A stretch of 64,000 nt of DNA from Acetobacter fabarum (GCF_011516925.1 NZ_WOTG01000004.1:128686-192685), one strand, 5' to 3'; counted from the first letter of the stretch, positions 44,370 to 55,146 are shown. The notes: a model not told the origin generated them from the sequence alone. Numbers and translations are program-made.

Positions 44370-45156
44370 GCTGGTTAGCCTTTGTCTCATCAGTCGGGGG
44401 GATGGTGGAGGAGCGGTTCATGAATGCCATGACTTCGGGAATGGTGCTGTGGTCGCGCAGGTCCCGCGGGGAGCCGTGGGCTATGGGCCGGTGGGTGCGC
44501 GCGTCCAGAAAAATGCCATCATCGGCAATGGCAAACAGGCTGGGCAGTTCGTGGCTGACAATTACAATGGTTGCGCCCAGCCCGTCGCGCAGGGTCAGGA
44601 TCAGGTCATCCAGCCGGGCGGAGGTAATGGGGTCCAGCCCTGCGGAGGGTTCATCAAAAAACAGAATATCGGGGTCCAGCGCTATGGCGCGTGCAAGGCC
44701 TGCGCGTTTGCGCATGCCGCCCGAAATCTCGGATGGGAACAGGTCTATCGCCTGTTCCATGCCCACAAGCCCGAGCTTGAGCTCCACCAGCTTGCGCACC
44801 ACATCGGGCGGCTGGGCGGTAAACATTTCCATGGGCAGGGCCACGTTCTCGCCCACGGTCATGGAGCTCCACAGCGCGCCGGACTGGAACAGAACGCCAA
44901 AGCGGTGGTTGATCTGGGTCCGGCGGTGTTCGTCCTGTGCCCAGTAATCCTCCCCACCAACCAGAATCCGCCCGGTGGTGGGGGGGAGCAGCCCGATCAG
45001 GCTTTTGAGCAGGGTGCTCTTGCCGCAGCCCGAGCCCCCCATCACGGCAAAAATGGAACCACGCTTGAGGTCGAACGAGACGTTCTGCTGGATAATCTTG
45101 GGGCCAAAGGACAGTTCCACGTCCCGCACGGAAATAAGGGTATCGCTCTCGGCCAT
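44362..45156 (-). CDS. MCE-type ABC transporter ATPase (MlaF-like)
   Basis: A 264-residue ABC ATPase. Walker A GGSGCGKSTLLKSLIGLLPP (~36-55), the Q-loop FQSGALWSSMTVGENVALP, ABC signature SGGMRKRAGLARAIALDP, Walker B ILFFDEPSAGLDP and the switch His in VIVSHEL are all intact. The linker QSGALWSSMTV is typical of MlaF. It overlaps the MCE gene and begins 4 bp after the permease gene, so the complex is co-translated. It powers lipid transport from the inner membrane. Confidence 0.95.
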   Translation of the reverse strand: MAESDTLISVRDVELSFGPKIIQQNVSFDLKRGSIFAVMGGSGCGKSTLLKSLIGLLPPTTGRILVGGEDYWAQDEHRRTQINHRFGVLFQSGALWSSMTVGENVALPMEMFTAQPPDVVRKLVELKLGLVGMEQAIDLFPSEISGGMRKRAGLARAIALDPDILFFDEPSAGLDPITSARLDDLILTLRDGLGATIVIVSHELPSLFAIADDGIFLDARTHRPIAHGSPRDLRDHSTIPEVMAFMNRSSTIPPTDETKANQHV

Positions 45157-45159
45157 TGC

Positions 45160-46347
45160 TCAGATTCCCAGCGCGTTGGCCATAACGGCAAACACCGCAT
45201 CCATGGCGATAATGCCGACAATGCCAATAACCACCGCGCGGGTGGCGGCAATGCCAACATCGGCAGCACTGCGCCCCGCCTTAAGCCCTACGCGGCAGGC
45301 GGCAAGGGCAATAAAGCTGCCAAAGAAAAAGGCCTTGATAAACCCGAACACGAACTCCTTGAGTTCGACCCCGTTCACGGTGGAAATCCAGTACCCTACG
45401 GGGGAGACATCCATCATGCTCATGCTCACCACAAACCCGCCCAGAATGCCAATGAGCGTGCCGTACAGGTAGAGCAGGGGCATCATGAGCGAGAGGGAGA
45501 GAATGGCGGGGAGCAGGATATAGCCCGAAATGGGAATGCCAAAGACCTGCAGGGCGTCAATTTCCTCATTGCCCAGCATGGTGGCAATGCGGGCCGCATA
45601 TGCCCCACCCGTGCGCCCGGCCATGATAATGGCGGTCATGATAGCCGAAATCTCACGCGCGCAGGCAATGCCCACAAGGTTGGTGACATAAATCTCGGCG
45701 GCAAAGCGGCGCAGTTCCACCAGCCCCACAAAAGCCAGAATGGCCCCGATAAGGAAGTTGACCACACCTACAATCAGCAGCGCATTGGGGCCTGCGTTCC
45801 ACAGGTCCGTAATCAGGTCCTTGGTGCGCATGCGGCTTTTGCCGTGCAGGGCGTGCATGGCCCCGCGTGTGGTGTCCAGCGCAAGGGAGGCAACAACCCC
45901 GGTCTCGTTCAGGGTGCCAAGGGTCAGGTCGCCGGTTTTTTCCAGCAGGTTCTGCTTGTGGCTGTCGTGGCGCGCAGGGGGCGCGGGGTTGGGGGGCAGC
46001 AGGGCCAGCAGGCGCTGGGCTGGGGCGGGCAGGCCGTCCTGCTCAAACGCCAGCCCGGCACTGGCCGCCGCCTGCTTGGCTTCCCACAGGAAGGAAATAA
46101 AGGACGAATCCCACGCCGTAATGCCCGCCGTATCCATGCTCAGGCTGGTGGTGCCGGGTGGAGGGGGCGGAATATCCGCCGCCGTAAAGGGCAGGACCCC
46201 GCCATTGGGCACAGTCCACGCGCCCCGCACACTCAGGCAGGGGCCGTGCGGCCCGGTCTGCAAGGACCAGGCGGGCCGCGCGGCAGGCTCTGCCGTGGCG
46301 GTGGGGGGGGAGGGATCTGTTTGCTGGGTCATTGTTTGTGACAACAT
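45160..46347 (-). CDS. MlaE-like permease with N-terminal STAS-like domain
   Basis: A protein of about 395 residues. The N-terminal ~130 residues look like a STAS domain (LSMDTAGITAWDSSFISFLWEAKQAA). The MlaE/permease part follows with VGIACAREISAIMTAIIMAGRTGGAYAARIATMLGNEEIDALQVFGI and five hydrophobic helices. It is the membrane subunit for the ATPase encoded 3 bp downstream. Fused STAS-MlaE permeases are known in alphaproteobacteria; in E. coli the STAS protein MlaB is separate. Start uncertain: ATGs at 46347 and 46332 both lack a clear Shine-Dalgarno. Confidence 0.9.
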   Translation of the reverse strand: MLSQTMTQQTDPSPPTATAEPAARPAWSLQTGPHGPCLSVRGAWTVPNGGVLPFTAADIPPPPPGTTSLSMDTAGITAWDSSFISFLWEAKQAAASAGLAFEQDGLPAPAQRLLALLPPNPAPPARHDSHKQNLLEKTGDLTLGTLNETGVVASLALDTTRGAMHALHGKSRMRTKDLITDLWNAGPNALLIVGVVNFLIGAILAFVGLVELRRFAAEIYVTNLVGIACAREISAIMTAIIMAGRTGGAYAARIATMLGNEEIDALQVFGIPISGYILLPAILSLSLMMPLLYLYGTLIGILGGFVVSMSMMDVSPVGYWISTVNGVELKEFVFGFIKAFFFGSFIALAACRVGLKAGRSAADVGIAATRAVVIGIVGIIAMDAVFAVMANALGI

Positions 46348-46620
46348 TAAGACAGGCCATGCCGGGCTGGCTAGTCCCGACATGGTGAGTGCTGGCCCGC
46401 ATGGTACGCGGTCTGGGCGGGGTGTGCCATCTTGGTCTTGAGTTTGCTAATAATTTCCATGGTCAGGCATTTTCGTCAGCCCAGCATTGCACGGGCGCAT
46501 TGCAGGGGGGCGCATGCTCGGCTAGATGCAGCCCTTGGTGTGCGCCGGGTGGGTCCGGGGCGGTAACCGGGAGCTGTGCAGGCCAGTGTGGCGCGCGCTC
46601 CCCCGCATACGGGAGTTGAT

Positions 46621-47535
46621 ATGCGACGCAGACGCGGGCGGCCACTTAACGGCTGGCTTATAGTGGACAAGCCCTCGGGCATGACCTCCACACAGGTAGT
46701 GGGGCGGGCCAAACGGCTGTTCGATGCGCAAAAGGTGGGCCATGGTGGCACGCTGGACCCGCTGGCAACCGGGCTTCTGCCACTGGCTTTTGGCACGGCT
46801 ACCAAAACCGTGCCTTATGTTATGGACGGCACCAAGGTTTACCAGTTTACCCTGCGTATGGGCGAAGCGCGCGATAGTGATGATGCCGATGGCGCAGTAA
46901 CCGCTACATCGGATGTGCGCCCTACGGATGAGCAGCTCCGCGCGGCATTGCCTGCGCTTACGGGCAACATCATGCAGGTGCCCCCGGTGTATTCCGCCCT
47001 CAAGGTGGCGGGCGAGCGGGCGTATGACATGGCGCGTGATGGCCGCCCGCCAGACCTGCCCCCCCGCCCCGCCCGTGTGGACCGTTTTGAGCTGATCGCC
47101 CGCCCCGATGCGGATACGGCGGTGTTCGAGGTCGAATCCGGCAAGGGCGTGTACATGCGCGCACTGGCACGTGATGTGGCGCTGGCATGTGGCACGGTTG
47201 GCCATATTGCGGTGCTGCGCCGCCTGCGCGTGGGGCCTTTTACTGAGGTCGATGCAATTATGCTGGACAAACTCACGCCAAACGACGACAACGCCCATGC
47301 TTCTGCGGAACTGCTTCTTCCGGTCGAGACCGCGCTGGCCGACATCCCGGCGCTGGCCCTGACTGAGGAGGAATCTGTTCTTCTGCGCCACGGGCGGGCT
47401 CTGAGCCTTCTGGATCTGATGGGACGTATCCCCCAGACCGATGCCTCGGGGACCGTGCGTGTCATGGACGCAGGGCGTGTGCTTGGCCTTGGCCGCCTGG
47501 AAGATGGGCAGCTCAAGCCAGTACGCATTCTATGA
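46621..47535 (+). CDS. truB: tRNA pseudouridine(55) synthase
   Basis: A 304-residue enzyme that makes the T-loop pseudouridine. The catalytic region GWLIVDKPSGMTSTQVV and KVGHGGTLDPLATGLLPLAFGTATK carries the active Asp. VPPVYSALKVAGERAYDMAR and SGKGVYMRALARD follow. The ATG at 46621 has GGGAG 6 nt upstream; the longer frame from GTG 46576 is less likely. It lies upstream of rpsO and pnp as in many bacteria; infB and rbfA are not next to it here, since the divergent MCE operon is upstream. Confidence 0.95.
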   Translation: MRRRRGRPLNGWLIVDKPSGMTSTQVVGRAKRLFDAQKVGHGGTLDPLATGLLPLAFGTATKTVPYVMDGTKVYQFTLRMGEARDSDDADGAVTATSDVRPTDEQLRAALPALTGNIMQVPPVYSALKVAGERAYDMARDGRPPDLPPRPARVDRFELIARPDADTAVFEVESGKGVYMRALARDVALACGTVGHIAVLRRLRVGPFTEVDAIMLDKLTPNDDNAHASAELLLPVETALADIPALALTEEESVLLRHGRALSLLDLMGRIPQTDASGTVRVMDAGRVLGLGRLEDGQLKPVRIL

Positions 47536-47558
47536 CATTTTTCTGATGGAGACATGTG

Positions 47559-47828
47559 ATGTCGATTACCGCTGAACGCCGCACCGAGGTTATTGCTGAA
47601 TACCAGACCGCCCAGGGCGATACGGGTTCCCCCGAAGTGCAGGTTGCAATCCTGACCGAGCGCATCAACAACCTGACCGACCACCTCAAGACCCACGCGA
47701 AGGACTTCCACTCCCGCCGTGGTCTGCTGATCATGGTTGGCCGTCGTCGCAGCCTGCTGGACTACCTGCGTGGTAAGAGCCAGAGCCGCTACGAAGCGCT
47801 GATCGCGCGTCTGGGTCTGCGCCGCTAA
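47559..47828 (+). CDS. rpsO: 30S ribosomal protein S15
   Basis: An 89-residue S15 with the full signature [49 protein letters not shown]. It binds 16S rRNA helix 22 and starts assembly of the platform. The ATG at 47559 gives the family length and has TGGAG ~8 nt upstream. It follows truB by 24 bp and is upstream of pnp, the order that links S15 and PNPase expression in many bacteria. Confidence 0.98.
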   Translation: MSITAERRTEVIAEYQTAQGDTGSPEVQVAILTERINNLTDHLKTHAKDFHSRRGLLIMVGRRRSLLDYLRGKSQSRYEALIARLGLRR

Positions 47829-48130
47829 TTTCCGGTTTTTGCCCGCCAGTCCGGCATTCTGCCGGGCCGGAGGGCAGGCCGGATGGTCTGTGGGGGTTTT
47901 TGTGCTGGTCATATGGCCGCCAAACCCCCATATACCGTTGTACGCCACAGGCTTTGGCACGCGGGCTTTGACGTTCCGGGTAAGGCCACGGCGTTTCCGA
48001 CCACATGGCGCCTGGGCGGTGCTGCCGCCAGTCTCCATGCCGTCCGAGGCGCTGTCCGCCATTCGGTTCTGTCCCGCTGTTTGCCGTGGTTTTGAATAAA
48101 AACTGTGTCAACAGAAGATGAGAAGACAGA
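47829..48130 (+). promoter_or_regulatory. rpsO-pnp intergenic leader with stem-loops
   Basis: A 302-bp non-coding region. It contains a CCGGC/GCCGG hairpin (47851-47865) inside a GC-rich block and a 9-bp stem TGGGGGTTT/AAACCCCCA (47891-47899 with 47922-47930, 22-nt loop). In enterobacteria the pnp leader forms an RNase III-cleaved hairpin through which PNPase represses itself. The elements here are in the right place, but this function is inferred. No gene is supported in the region. Confidence 0.5.
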
Positions 48131-50281
48131 ATGTTTAACTACTTCCGCAAAGAAATTGAGTGGGCTGGCCGTCCGCTGGTGCTCGAAACCGGCAAGGTTG
48201 CCCGTCAGGCCGACGGTGCGGTGCTGGTCACGTATGGCGAAACCGTGGTCCTGTGTACCGCTGTTGGCGCGCGTGACGTCAAGCCGGGGCAGGACTTCTT
48301 CCCCCTGACCGTCAACTATCAGGAAAAAGCCTACGCAGCAGGCAAGATCCCCGGCGGGTTCTTCAAGCGTGAAGGCCGTCCTTCCGAAAACGAAACTCTG
48401 GTCTCCCGCCTGATCGACCGCCCCATTCGTCCGCTCTTCCCCGAAGGGTTCCGCAATGAGGTGCAGGTCATCGCCACGGTGCTGACCCACGACATGGAAA
48501 ACGACCCGAGCATTCCCGCCCTGATCGGCTGCTCGGCTGCCCTGACCCTGTCTGGTATTCCCTTCTTCGGCCCCGTGGGCGCTGCCCGCGTTGGCTTTGC
48601 CGATGGCGCGTTCATCCTCAACCCCACGCTGGAACAGCTCAAGGAAACCGACCTTGATCTGGTCGTGGCTGGCACCGCCGAAGGCGTGCTGATGGTGGAA
48701 TCCGAAGCATCCGAACTGTCCGAAGACGTGATGCTCGATGCCGTGACCTTTGGCCACACCGCCTTCCAGCCCGTGCTGGATGCCATTATTGCGCTGGCCG
48801 AACACGCCGCCAAGGAACCTTGGGACCTGCCGAGCGAAAGCAAGGAAGAAGCCGCCCTGCGCAAGCAGGTGGACAAGCTGGGCCGCAAGCTGATTGCCGA
48901 TGCGTACAAGGAAAAGCAGAAGCAGACCCGTTACGAAAAGCTCAAGGCTGCGCGTGACGCCATTGTGGAAAAACTGACAGCCGCCGAGCTGGACGTGTCC
49001 GCTGCCAAGCCCATGATCAAGGACCTTGAAGCCGACGTGGTCCGCACCTCGGTGCTCAAGACCAGCAAGCGTATTGACGGGCGTGACCTTGTAACCGTGC
49101 GCCCGATTGTACCCGAAGTGGGCGTGCTGCCCCGCGTGCATGGTTCCGCCCTGTTCACCCGTGGTGAAACGCAGGCTCTGGTTGTGACCACGCTGGGCAC
49201 TGGCCAGGACGAACAGGTGATTGATGCGCTCGAAGGCGAATACCGCACCAACTTCCTGCTGCACTACAACTTCCCTCCCTACTCCGTAGGTGAGTGCGGC
49301 CGCGTAGGCTCCCCCGGCCGGCGTGAAATCGGGCATGGCAAGCTGGCATGGCGCGCCCTGCACCCGCTGATGCCCAACCGCAAGGAATTCCCCTACACGG
49401 TGCGTGTTGTTTCCGAAATTACGGAAAGCAACGGCTCCTCCTCCATGGCGACCGTTTGCGGTAGCTCGCTGGCCCTTATGGATGCCGGTGTGCCCCTCAA
49501 GCGCCCTGTGGCCGGTATTGCCATGGGTCTGATCAAGGAAGGCGACAAGTTTGCCGTCCTGTCCGACATTCTGGGTGATGAAGATCATCTGGGTGACATG
49601 GACTTCAAGGTTGCCGGGACCGAAGAAGGCGTGACCGCGCTGCAGATGGACATCAAGATTACGTCCATCACGCCCGAAATCATGAAGATCGCTCTGGGTC
49701 AGGCGCGCGATGGCCGCCTGCACATTCTGGGCGAAATGAGCAAGGCGCTGACCGAAAACCGCACGACCGTTGCCACCACGGCGCCGCGCATCACCACCAT
49801 GAAGGTGCCGCGCGAAAAAATCCGTGATGTCATTGGTTCAGGTGGCAAGGTTATCCGCGAAATCGTGGAATACTCGGGTGCGAAGGTGGATATTGGGGAC
49901 GATGGCACAATCACCATTGCCGCCACCGCCGAAGACCAGACCAAAAAGGCGCTTGAACGCATTAACGGCATTGTGGCCGAGCCCGAACTGGGCCGCATTT
50001 ACGATGGTAAGGTTGTAAAAACCGCCGACTTTGGCGCGTTCGTCAACTTCCTTGGTGCGCGTGACGGGCTGGTTCATATTTCCGAACTGGCACAGGGTCG
50101 CGTGGGTCGCACCACCGATGTGGTCAAGGACGGTGATGCCGTTAAGGTCAAGGTCATTGGTTTTGACGATCGCGGCAAGGTTAAACTGTCCATGCGCGTT
50201 GTTGATCAGGCCACAGGTGCCGACATTACGGAAACCGTGGGCGAAAAACCTGCCCGCGCACCGCGCCGGGATGCCGAATAA
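48131..50281 (+). CDS. pnp: Polyribonucleotide nucleotidyltransferase
   Basis: A 716-residue 3'-5' exoribonuclease of the RNA degradosome. First RNase PH domain: [25 protein letters not shown]. Second: [50 protein letters not shown] and the catalytic [20 protein letters not shown] / [18 protein letters not shown] domain: [15 protein letters not shown] (~565-579); S1 domain: [34 protein letters not shown] (~620-690). Length and all domains agree with the family. Confidence 0.98.
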   Translation: MFNYFRKEIEWAGRPLVLETGKVARQADGAVLVTYGETVVLCTAVGARDVKPGQDFFPLTVNYQEKAYAAGKIPGGFFKREGRPSENETLVSRLIDRPIRPLFPEGFRNEVQVIATVLTHDMENDPSIPALIGCSAALTLSGIPFFGPVGAARVGFADGAFILNPTLEQLKETDLDLVVAGTAEGVLMVESEASELSEDVMLDAVTFGHTAFQPVLDAIIALAEHAAKEPWDLPSESKEEAALRKQVDKLGRKLIADAYKEKQKQTRYEKLKAARDAIVEKLTAAELDVSAAKPMIKDLEADVVRTSVLKTSKRIDGRDLVTVRPIVPEVGVLPRVHGSALFTRGETQALVVTTLGTGQDEQVIDALEGEYRTNFLLHYNFPPYSVGECGRVGSPGRREIGHGKLAWRALHPLMPNRKEFPYTVRVVSEITESNGSSSMATVCGSSLALMDAGVPLKRPVAGIAMGLIKEGDKFAVLSDILGDEDHLGDMDFKVAGTEEGVTALQMDIKITSITPEIMKIALGQARDGRLHILGEMSKALTENRTTVATTAPRITTMKVPREKIRDVIGSGGKVIREIVEYSGAKVDIGDDGTITIAATAEDQTKKALERINGIVAEPELGRIYDGKVVKTADFGAFVNFLGARDGLVHISELAQGRVGRTTDVVKDGDAVKVKVIGFDDRGKVKLSMRVVDQATGADITETVGEKPARAPRRDAE

Positions 50282-50293
50282 GGCATTTCCCCT

Positions 50294-50323
50294 GCGGAAG
50301 GGGGGCTTCCTCCCCCCTTCCGC
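50294..50323 (+). terminator. 12-bp perfect hairpin after pnp
   Basis: GCGGAAGGGGGG and CCCCCCTTCCGC pair fully around a 6-nt loop, 13 bp after the pnp stop. No T-run follows, so it may act as a terminator of a different kind or a 3'-end stabiliser rather than a classic rho-independent site. Confidence 0.6.
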
Positions 50324-50368
50324 GTCGCGGACCAGATACGGGTATCTTAGAGAAACGACAGGATAGTC

Positions 50369-51787
50369 ATGAAGGCGATTAACACGCTTCGCATGGGGGG
50401 GACGGATGTTCTGCCGCTGGTAGAAGGCGGTAAGGGCGTTTCTGTTTCCACAGGTGCATCGGCCGGGGCATGGGCTGCTGCGGGGGGTGCGGGTACGATC
50501 TCCATCGTCAATGCGGATAGCTATGACGAGCAGGGTCACCCGGTGCCGCAGATTTACCATGGCCGCACCCGCCGGGAACGGCATGAGGAGCTTGTGGACT
50601 ACGCCATTCGTGGTGGTATTGCGCAGGCGCGCATTGCGCACGAGGTTTCTGGTGGCAAGGGGCGCATTCACGCCAATATCCTGTGGGAAATGGCTGCCTC
50701 CGAACGGGTGATTACCGGTGTGCTCGAAGGGGCCAAGGGTATGATCCACGGCTTGACCTGCGGTGCGGGCATGCCCTACCGTCTGGCCGACATTGCCGCC
50801 CAGTTCGGGGTGCATTACTACCCTATCGTTTCTTCCGCCCGGGCCTTTAATGCGTTGTGGAAGCGTTCGTACAGCAAGGCCTCCGACCTGCTGGGCGGCG
50901 TTGTGTACGAAGACCCGTGGCGTGCAGGCGGGCATAATGGCCTGTCCAACACCGAAAACCCCTTTGCTCCGGAAGACCCCTACCCGCGCGTGCTGGCCCT
51001 GCGGCAGGCCATGCGCGGCTTTGGGCTGGACAATACCCCCATTATCATGGCCGGTGGCGTCTGGTGGCTGGAAGAATGGCAGGACTGGATTGACAGTGAA
51101 GAGCTGGGGCCGATCGCCTTCCAGTTTGGCACACGCCCGCTGCTGACCACCGAAAGCCCGATCCCCGATGCGTGGAAGCGCCGGTTGCTGACCCTGAAAA
51201 AAGGCGATGTGTACCTCAACCGCTTCTCCCCCACGGGGTTCTATTCCTCCGCTGTGAACAACGGCTTCCTGCATGAACTGCGCCAGCGTGCGGAACATCA
51301 GGTTCCGTTTGCAACCGAAGCGACGGATGAACTGACAGCACCTTACGGTGTTGGCCCCCGCAAGCGCGAAGTGTTCCTTAAGCCCGAAGACGTGGCGCGC
51401 GTGCAGCAGTGGGAAAGCGAAGGCTTTGTTGAGGCCCTGCGCACTCCCGATTCCACGCTCATTTTTGTCACCCCCGACCGGGCGCGCATGATTGTGGCGG
51501 ACCAGACGGACTGCATGGGCTGCCTTTCGGAGTGCAAGTTCTCTAACTGGAGCCAGCGTGGCCCCAGCTACAGCAACGGCCACCGGGCGGACCCGCGCTC
51601 CTTCTGCATCCAGAAAACGCTTCAGGCCGCAGCCCATGCCTCTGGCCCAGATGCGGACAAGGTGATGGATGAAAACCTGATGTTTGGCGGCACCAATGCG
51701 TGGCGCTTTGGCACGGACCCGTTCTATGCCAACGGGTTTGTGCCCACGACCAAGCAACTGGTCGAGCGGATCATGACTGGTAAATAA
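50369..51787 (+). CDS. Nitronate monooxygenase-like flavoprotein
   Basis: A 472-residue TIM-barrel flavoprotein of the 2-nitropropane dioxygenase / PfaD-related family. Seen: GVSVSTGASAGAWAAAGGAGTI (~27-48), MIHGLTCGAGMPYRLADIAAQFG, PIIMAGGVWWLEEWQDWI and PIAFQFGTRPLLTTESPIP, which bind FMN. The C-terminus has a Cys motif DQTDCMGCLSECKFSNW (~380-396), not usual for simple nitronate monooxygenases, which are ~320-350 residues. The substrate is unknown. It stands alone between the pnp hairpin and a strong terminator, with ACGACAGGAT before the ATG. Confidence 0.8.
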   Translation: MKAINTLRMGGTDVLPLVEGGKGVSVSTGASAGAWAAAGGAGTISIVNADSYDEQGHPVPQIYHGRTRRERHEELVDYAIRGGIAQARIAHEVSGGKGRIHANILWEMAASERVITGVLEGAKGMIHGLTCGAGMPYRLADIAAQFGVHYYPIVSSARAFNALWKRSYSKASDLLGGVVYEDPWRAGGHNGLSNTENPFAPEDPYPRVLALRQAMRGFGLDNTPIIMAGGVWWLEEWQDWIDSEELGPIAFQFGTRPLLTTESPIPDAWKRRLLTLKKGDVYLNRFSPTGFYSSAVNNGFLHELRQRAEHQVPFATEATDELTAPYGVGPRKREVFLKPEDVARVQQWESEGFVEALRTPDSTLIFVTPDRARMIVADQTDCMGCLSECKFSNWSQRGPSYSNGHRADPRSFCIQKTLQAAAHASGPDADKVMDENLMFGGTNAWRFGTDPFYANGFVPTTKQLVERIMTGK

Positions 51788-51840
51788 CATGCCCCAGCCC
51801 GGTGCAGGCCCAGATGGGTCCGCAATCGGCGCGGGTATAA

Positions 51841-51876
51841 AAAAGGCGGCCCTACCTTGCGGGGGCCGCCTTTTTG
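51841..51876. terminator. Bidirectional rho-independent terminator
   Basis: An 8-bp stem GGCGGCCC/GGGCCGCC flanked by AAAAAA on the left and TTTTT on the right. It can end both the nitronate monooxygenase-like gene and the convergent YqaE-like gene. Confidence 0.92.
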
Positions 51877-51909
51877 TTGCGCGCAGGGCATGTTGCCCCG
51901 TTGCCAGCC

Positions 51910-52107
51910 CTAGCTGCGGGAGGCGCGGCTCATGCGGGCAATCTTCTGGTCCGTTGTGTACTGGCTCAGGGCGTAAACCGACCAGATGGTGGCCGGAATC
52001 CAGCCGATAAGCGTAATCTGCAACACCAGGCAGGTAATCCCCGCAAAGGGGCGGCCAATGGTAAAAAACTGCAACCACGGTACAAGCAGGGCAAGGATAA
52101 GGCGCAT
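51910..52107 (-). CDS. YqaE/Pmp3-like small membrane protein
   Basis: A 65-residue protein with two membrane helices: MRLILALLVPWLQFFTIG and CLVLQITLIGWIPATIWSVYAL. The arrangement, short turn and the LxLIGWIPAxIW motif fit the YqaE/Pmp3 family of small membrane proteins that modulate membrane potential under stress. The last 15 residues are polar and basic. It is monocistronic, convergent with the nitronate monooxygenase-like gene and divergent from gyrA. Confidence 0.8.
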   Translation of the reverse strand: MRLILALLVPWLQFFTIGRPFAGITCLVLQITLIGWIPATIWSVYALSQYTTDQKIARMSRASRS

Positions 52108-52341
52108 TAGTCGTAAACTCCCAAGTTATGGGCCATGATGGGCATAGCTGGCCGTCCGGGGCAAGATAATCAGCACCATCTGTGGGTTTTATACCTGCCC
52201 AAACCCCTGCCGGCGCTAGGAGTTTGCGGGGTTTGGTGCTAGAAAATACACCGCACCGCGGCAACCGGTGTTCAGGTGGATTTGGCGGGGCGTGCGGGCA
52301 CTAGCCCAGACAGCCGCGCAGCATGACAGAACGGATGAACC

Positions 52342-55146
52342 TTGACCGAGATTTCTGACCAGACCGGATCACCGCAGCCTTCAGACCTTCTGCCCGTGAC
52401 CATTGAGGAGGAGATGCGCTCCTCCTACCTTGCGTATGCGATGTCGGTCATTGTCAGCCGTGCGTTGCCTGATGTGCGAGATGGTCTCAAGCCCGTGCAC
52501 CGGCGTATTCTTTACGCCATGCACGAGAGCGGCTTTACGCACGACAAGCCTTACCGCAAGTCCGCCCGTGCAGTGGGTGAGGTCATGGGTAAATATCACC
52601 CCCATGGCGACAGCTCCATTTACGAAGCCATGGTGCGTATGGCGCAGTCGTGGTCCATGCGCGTCAAGCTGATTGACGGGCAGGGTAACTTTGGCTCGGT
52701 GGATGGGGACAGCCCCGCCGCCATGCGTTATACCGAGGCGCGTCTGGCCCGCTCCTCCACCTTTCTGCTGGGTGACATTGACCGTGATACGGTCGATTTT
52801 CAGCCCAACTATGATGAAAGCGAAAACGAACCCACGGTTCTGCCCGCCGCTTTCCCCAACCTGCTGATCAATGGCGCCACCGGCATTGCCGTGGGTATGG
52901 CCACCAACATTCCCACCCATAATCCGGGGGAAGTGGTGGATGCCACACTGGCCCTGATCGCCCGACCGGACATGACGCTCGAAGAGCTGATGGAAATTGT
53001 GCCCGGCCCGGATTTTCCCACCGGTGGCACCATTCTGGGGCGTTCTGGCATTCGCAGCGCCTATGCTACGGGGCGTGGCTCCGTAATTATTCGCGCCAAG
53101 GCCGATATTGAGGAAATCCGCAAGGACCGCAAAGCCATTGTGGTGAGCGAGATCCCCTATCAGGTCAACAAAGCCACCTTGCAGGAGCGTATTGCCGATC
53201 TGGTCCGCTCCAAGCAGGTGGAAGGCATTGCCGATATCCGCGACGAGTCCGACCGCTCGGGCATGCGCGTGGTGATTGAAATCAAGCGTGATGCCACGCC
53301 CGAAGTGGTGCTGAACCAGCTTTACCGCTTTACCCAGCTCCAGACCTCCTTTGGCGTGAACATGCTGGCCCTTGATGGCGGCAAACCCCGCCTGATGGGC
53401 CTGAAGGATGTGCTGGAGGCCTTTATTGCCTTCCGCGAAGAAGTAATCCTGCGCCGCTCGCGTCATGACCTGAACAAGGCGCGCGACCGGGCCCATATTC
53501 TGGTCGGGCTGGTTATTGCGGTTGCTAATATTGATGCCGTTATTGCCCTTATCCGCGCAGCGCCAGATGCCGCCACCGCGCGGGAATCGCTTATGGCAGC
53601 GCAGTGGAATGCTGCGGATGTGGAACCCCTGCTGGCCCTGATCCACGATGAAGGCAACGTGGTGGTGGATGGCAAGGTCCGCCTGACCGAAGCACAGGCA
53701 CGCGGGATTCTGGAACTGCGCCTGCAACGCCTGACCGGGCTTGAGCGCGACAAAATCCAGAACGAACTGTCCGAAGTGGCGGTGCGGATTAACGAACTGC
53801 TCGAAATTATCAGCAGCCGCCCCCGACGCATGGAAGTGCTGTGCGAGGAACTGGCCCGTGCCCGTGCCGAACTGGTAACCCCGCGCGTAACCGACATTAC
53901 CGATTATGACGGGGATCAGGATGATGAAAGCCTGATCGAACCCGGCCAGATGGTTGTGACCATCACGCGGGAAGGCTTTATCAAACGCACACCGCTGGAT
54001 GTGTTCCGCGCGCAAAACCGTGGTGGCCGTGGCCGCACCGGGGCAGGCACACGCGGGGATGATATTGTGGTGCGCTCCTTTAACGCGCACACGCACCAGT
54101 GGGTTATGTTCTTCTCCTCCGGTGGCAAGGTGTACCGCCAGAAGGTGTGGCGTCTGCCAGAGGCAGGCCCCGCCGCCAAGGGCCGCGCGCTGGTTAACCT
54201 GCTGCCTGACCTTGGAACAGACACCATTACCGCCGTGCTGCCCCTGCCGCAGGACGAGGAACTGTGGGAAAGCCTGCACCTTGTCTTTGCCACCGCCAGC
54301 GGGGGTGTACGCCGCAACCGGTTGAGCGACTTCCGCAATATCCGTGTTTCCGGCATGATCGCCATGAAGCTCGATGACGGCGATAGCCTGATCGGCGTTG
54401 CCACCTGCCGCGATGGGCAGGACGTGTTCCTTGCCACCCGCAAGGCACGCTGCATCCGCTTCCAGATTACCGATGACACGGTGCGTGTGTTTGCCGGGCG
54501 CGGGTCGTCGGGTGTGCGCGGGATCCGTCTGGCCGAGGGCGACCGGGTGATCAGCCTTGCCGTGCTCAACCATGTTGAGGCCACGGTGGAGGAACGCGCA
54601 GCCTACCTGCGCATGGCCAACGCCAAACGCCGGGCCGAAAACGCAGCCGATACCGAGGATGATGCCGACGTATCCGTGGTGGATGGGGATGAGGATGAAG
54701 GTGCAACCGGCACCGAAGCCCTGACCCCCGAACGCTTCGCCCAGCTTGAAGCGGCCGAAGAAGTGCTGCTGATTGTGAGCGATGGCGGGTTTGGCCGCCG
54801 CTCCTCCGCCTATGATTACCGCGTAAGCGGGCGTGGCGGGCAGGGCATTACCAACATGACCTTCTCTGCCAACAAGCGCGGGACGGAGGTTTCGGCCACC
54901 CTGCCGGTGCTGCCGGGTACGGATGTCATGCTCGTGACCGATGCTGGCCGCCTGATCCGTGTGCCGGTTGACCAGGTGCGTATTATGGCCCGTCAGGCTA
55001 GCGGGGTGACCCTGCTGCGCCTGAATGATGCAGAACGCATTACCAGTGTGTTCCCGGTCATGGATGATGGTGAGGACGAAGCAGGCGAGGCAGAAGATGC
55101 CGCTCCCCAGCCGTCCGCGGATGATGGTGCCGGTCCCGCCGCATGA
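52342..55146 (+). CDS. gyrA: DNA gyrase subunit A
   Basis: A 934-residue type II topoisomerase subunit. N-terminal [33 protein letters not shown]; quinolone region [18 protein letters not shown]; active Tyr130 in MRYTEARL. C-terminal beta-pinwheel with GyrA box QNRGGRGR. An acidic insert of ~40 residues ([20 protein letters not shown], ~770-800) lies between pinwheel blades, and an acidic tail ends the protein. The start is the TTG at 52342: TGA stops the frame 4-6 nt upstream and the first in-frame ATG is residue 25, inside conserved sequence. coaD overlaps the stop by 4 bp. Confidence 0.98.
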   Translation: MTEISDQTGSPQPSDLLPVTIEEEMRSSYLAYAMSVIVSRALPDVRDGLKPVHRRILYAMHESGFTHDKPYRKSARAVGEVMGKYHPHGDSSIYEAMVRMAQSWSMRVKLIDGQGNFGSVDGDSPAAMRYTEARLARSSTFLLGDIDRDTVDFQPNYDESENEPTVLPAAFPNLLINGATGIAVGMATNIPTHNPGEVVDATLALIARPDMTLEELMEIVPGPDFPTGGTILGRSGIRSAYATGRGSVIIRAKADIEEIRKDRKAIVVSEIPYQVNKATLQERIADLVRSKQVEGIADIRDESDRSGMRVVIEIKRDATPEVVLNQLYRFTQLQTSFGVNMLALDGGKPRLMGLKDVLEAFIAFREEVILRRSRHDLNKARDRAHILVGLVIAVANIDAVIALIRAAPDAATARESLMAAQWNAADVEPLLALIHDEGNVVVDGKVRLTEAQARGILELRLQRLTGLERDKIQNELSEVAVRINELLEIISSRPRRMEVLCEELARARAELVTPRVTDITDYDGDQDDESLIEPGQMVVTITREGFIKRTPLDVFRAQNRGGRGRTGAGTRGDDIVVRSFNAHTHQWVMFFSSGGKVYRQKVWRLPEAGPAAKGRALVNLLPDLGTDTITAVLPLPQDEELWESLHLVFATASGGVRRNRLSDFRNIRVSGMIAMKLDDGDSLIGVATCRDGQDVFLATRKARCIRFQITDDTVRVFAGRGSSGVRGIRLAEGDRVISLAVLNHVEATVEERAAYLRMANAKRRAENAADTEDDADVSVVDGDEDEGATGTEALTPERFAQLEAAEEVLLIVSDGGFGRRSSAYDYRVSGRGGQGITNMTFSANKRGTEVSATLPVLPGTDVMLVTDAGRLIRVPVDQVRIMARQASGVTLLRLNDAERITSVFPVMDDGEDEAGEAEDAAPQPSADDGAGPAA

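Noticed and set aside
44128..46341. 737-codon plus-strand frame opposite the MCE operon
   Set aside because: Its product has no family pattern and the opposite strand holds three well-recognised overlapping genes.
47909..49723. A 604-codon open frame antisense to pnp
   Set aside because: A shadow of pnp; low-complexity His/Gly-rich product with no family pattern.
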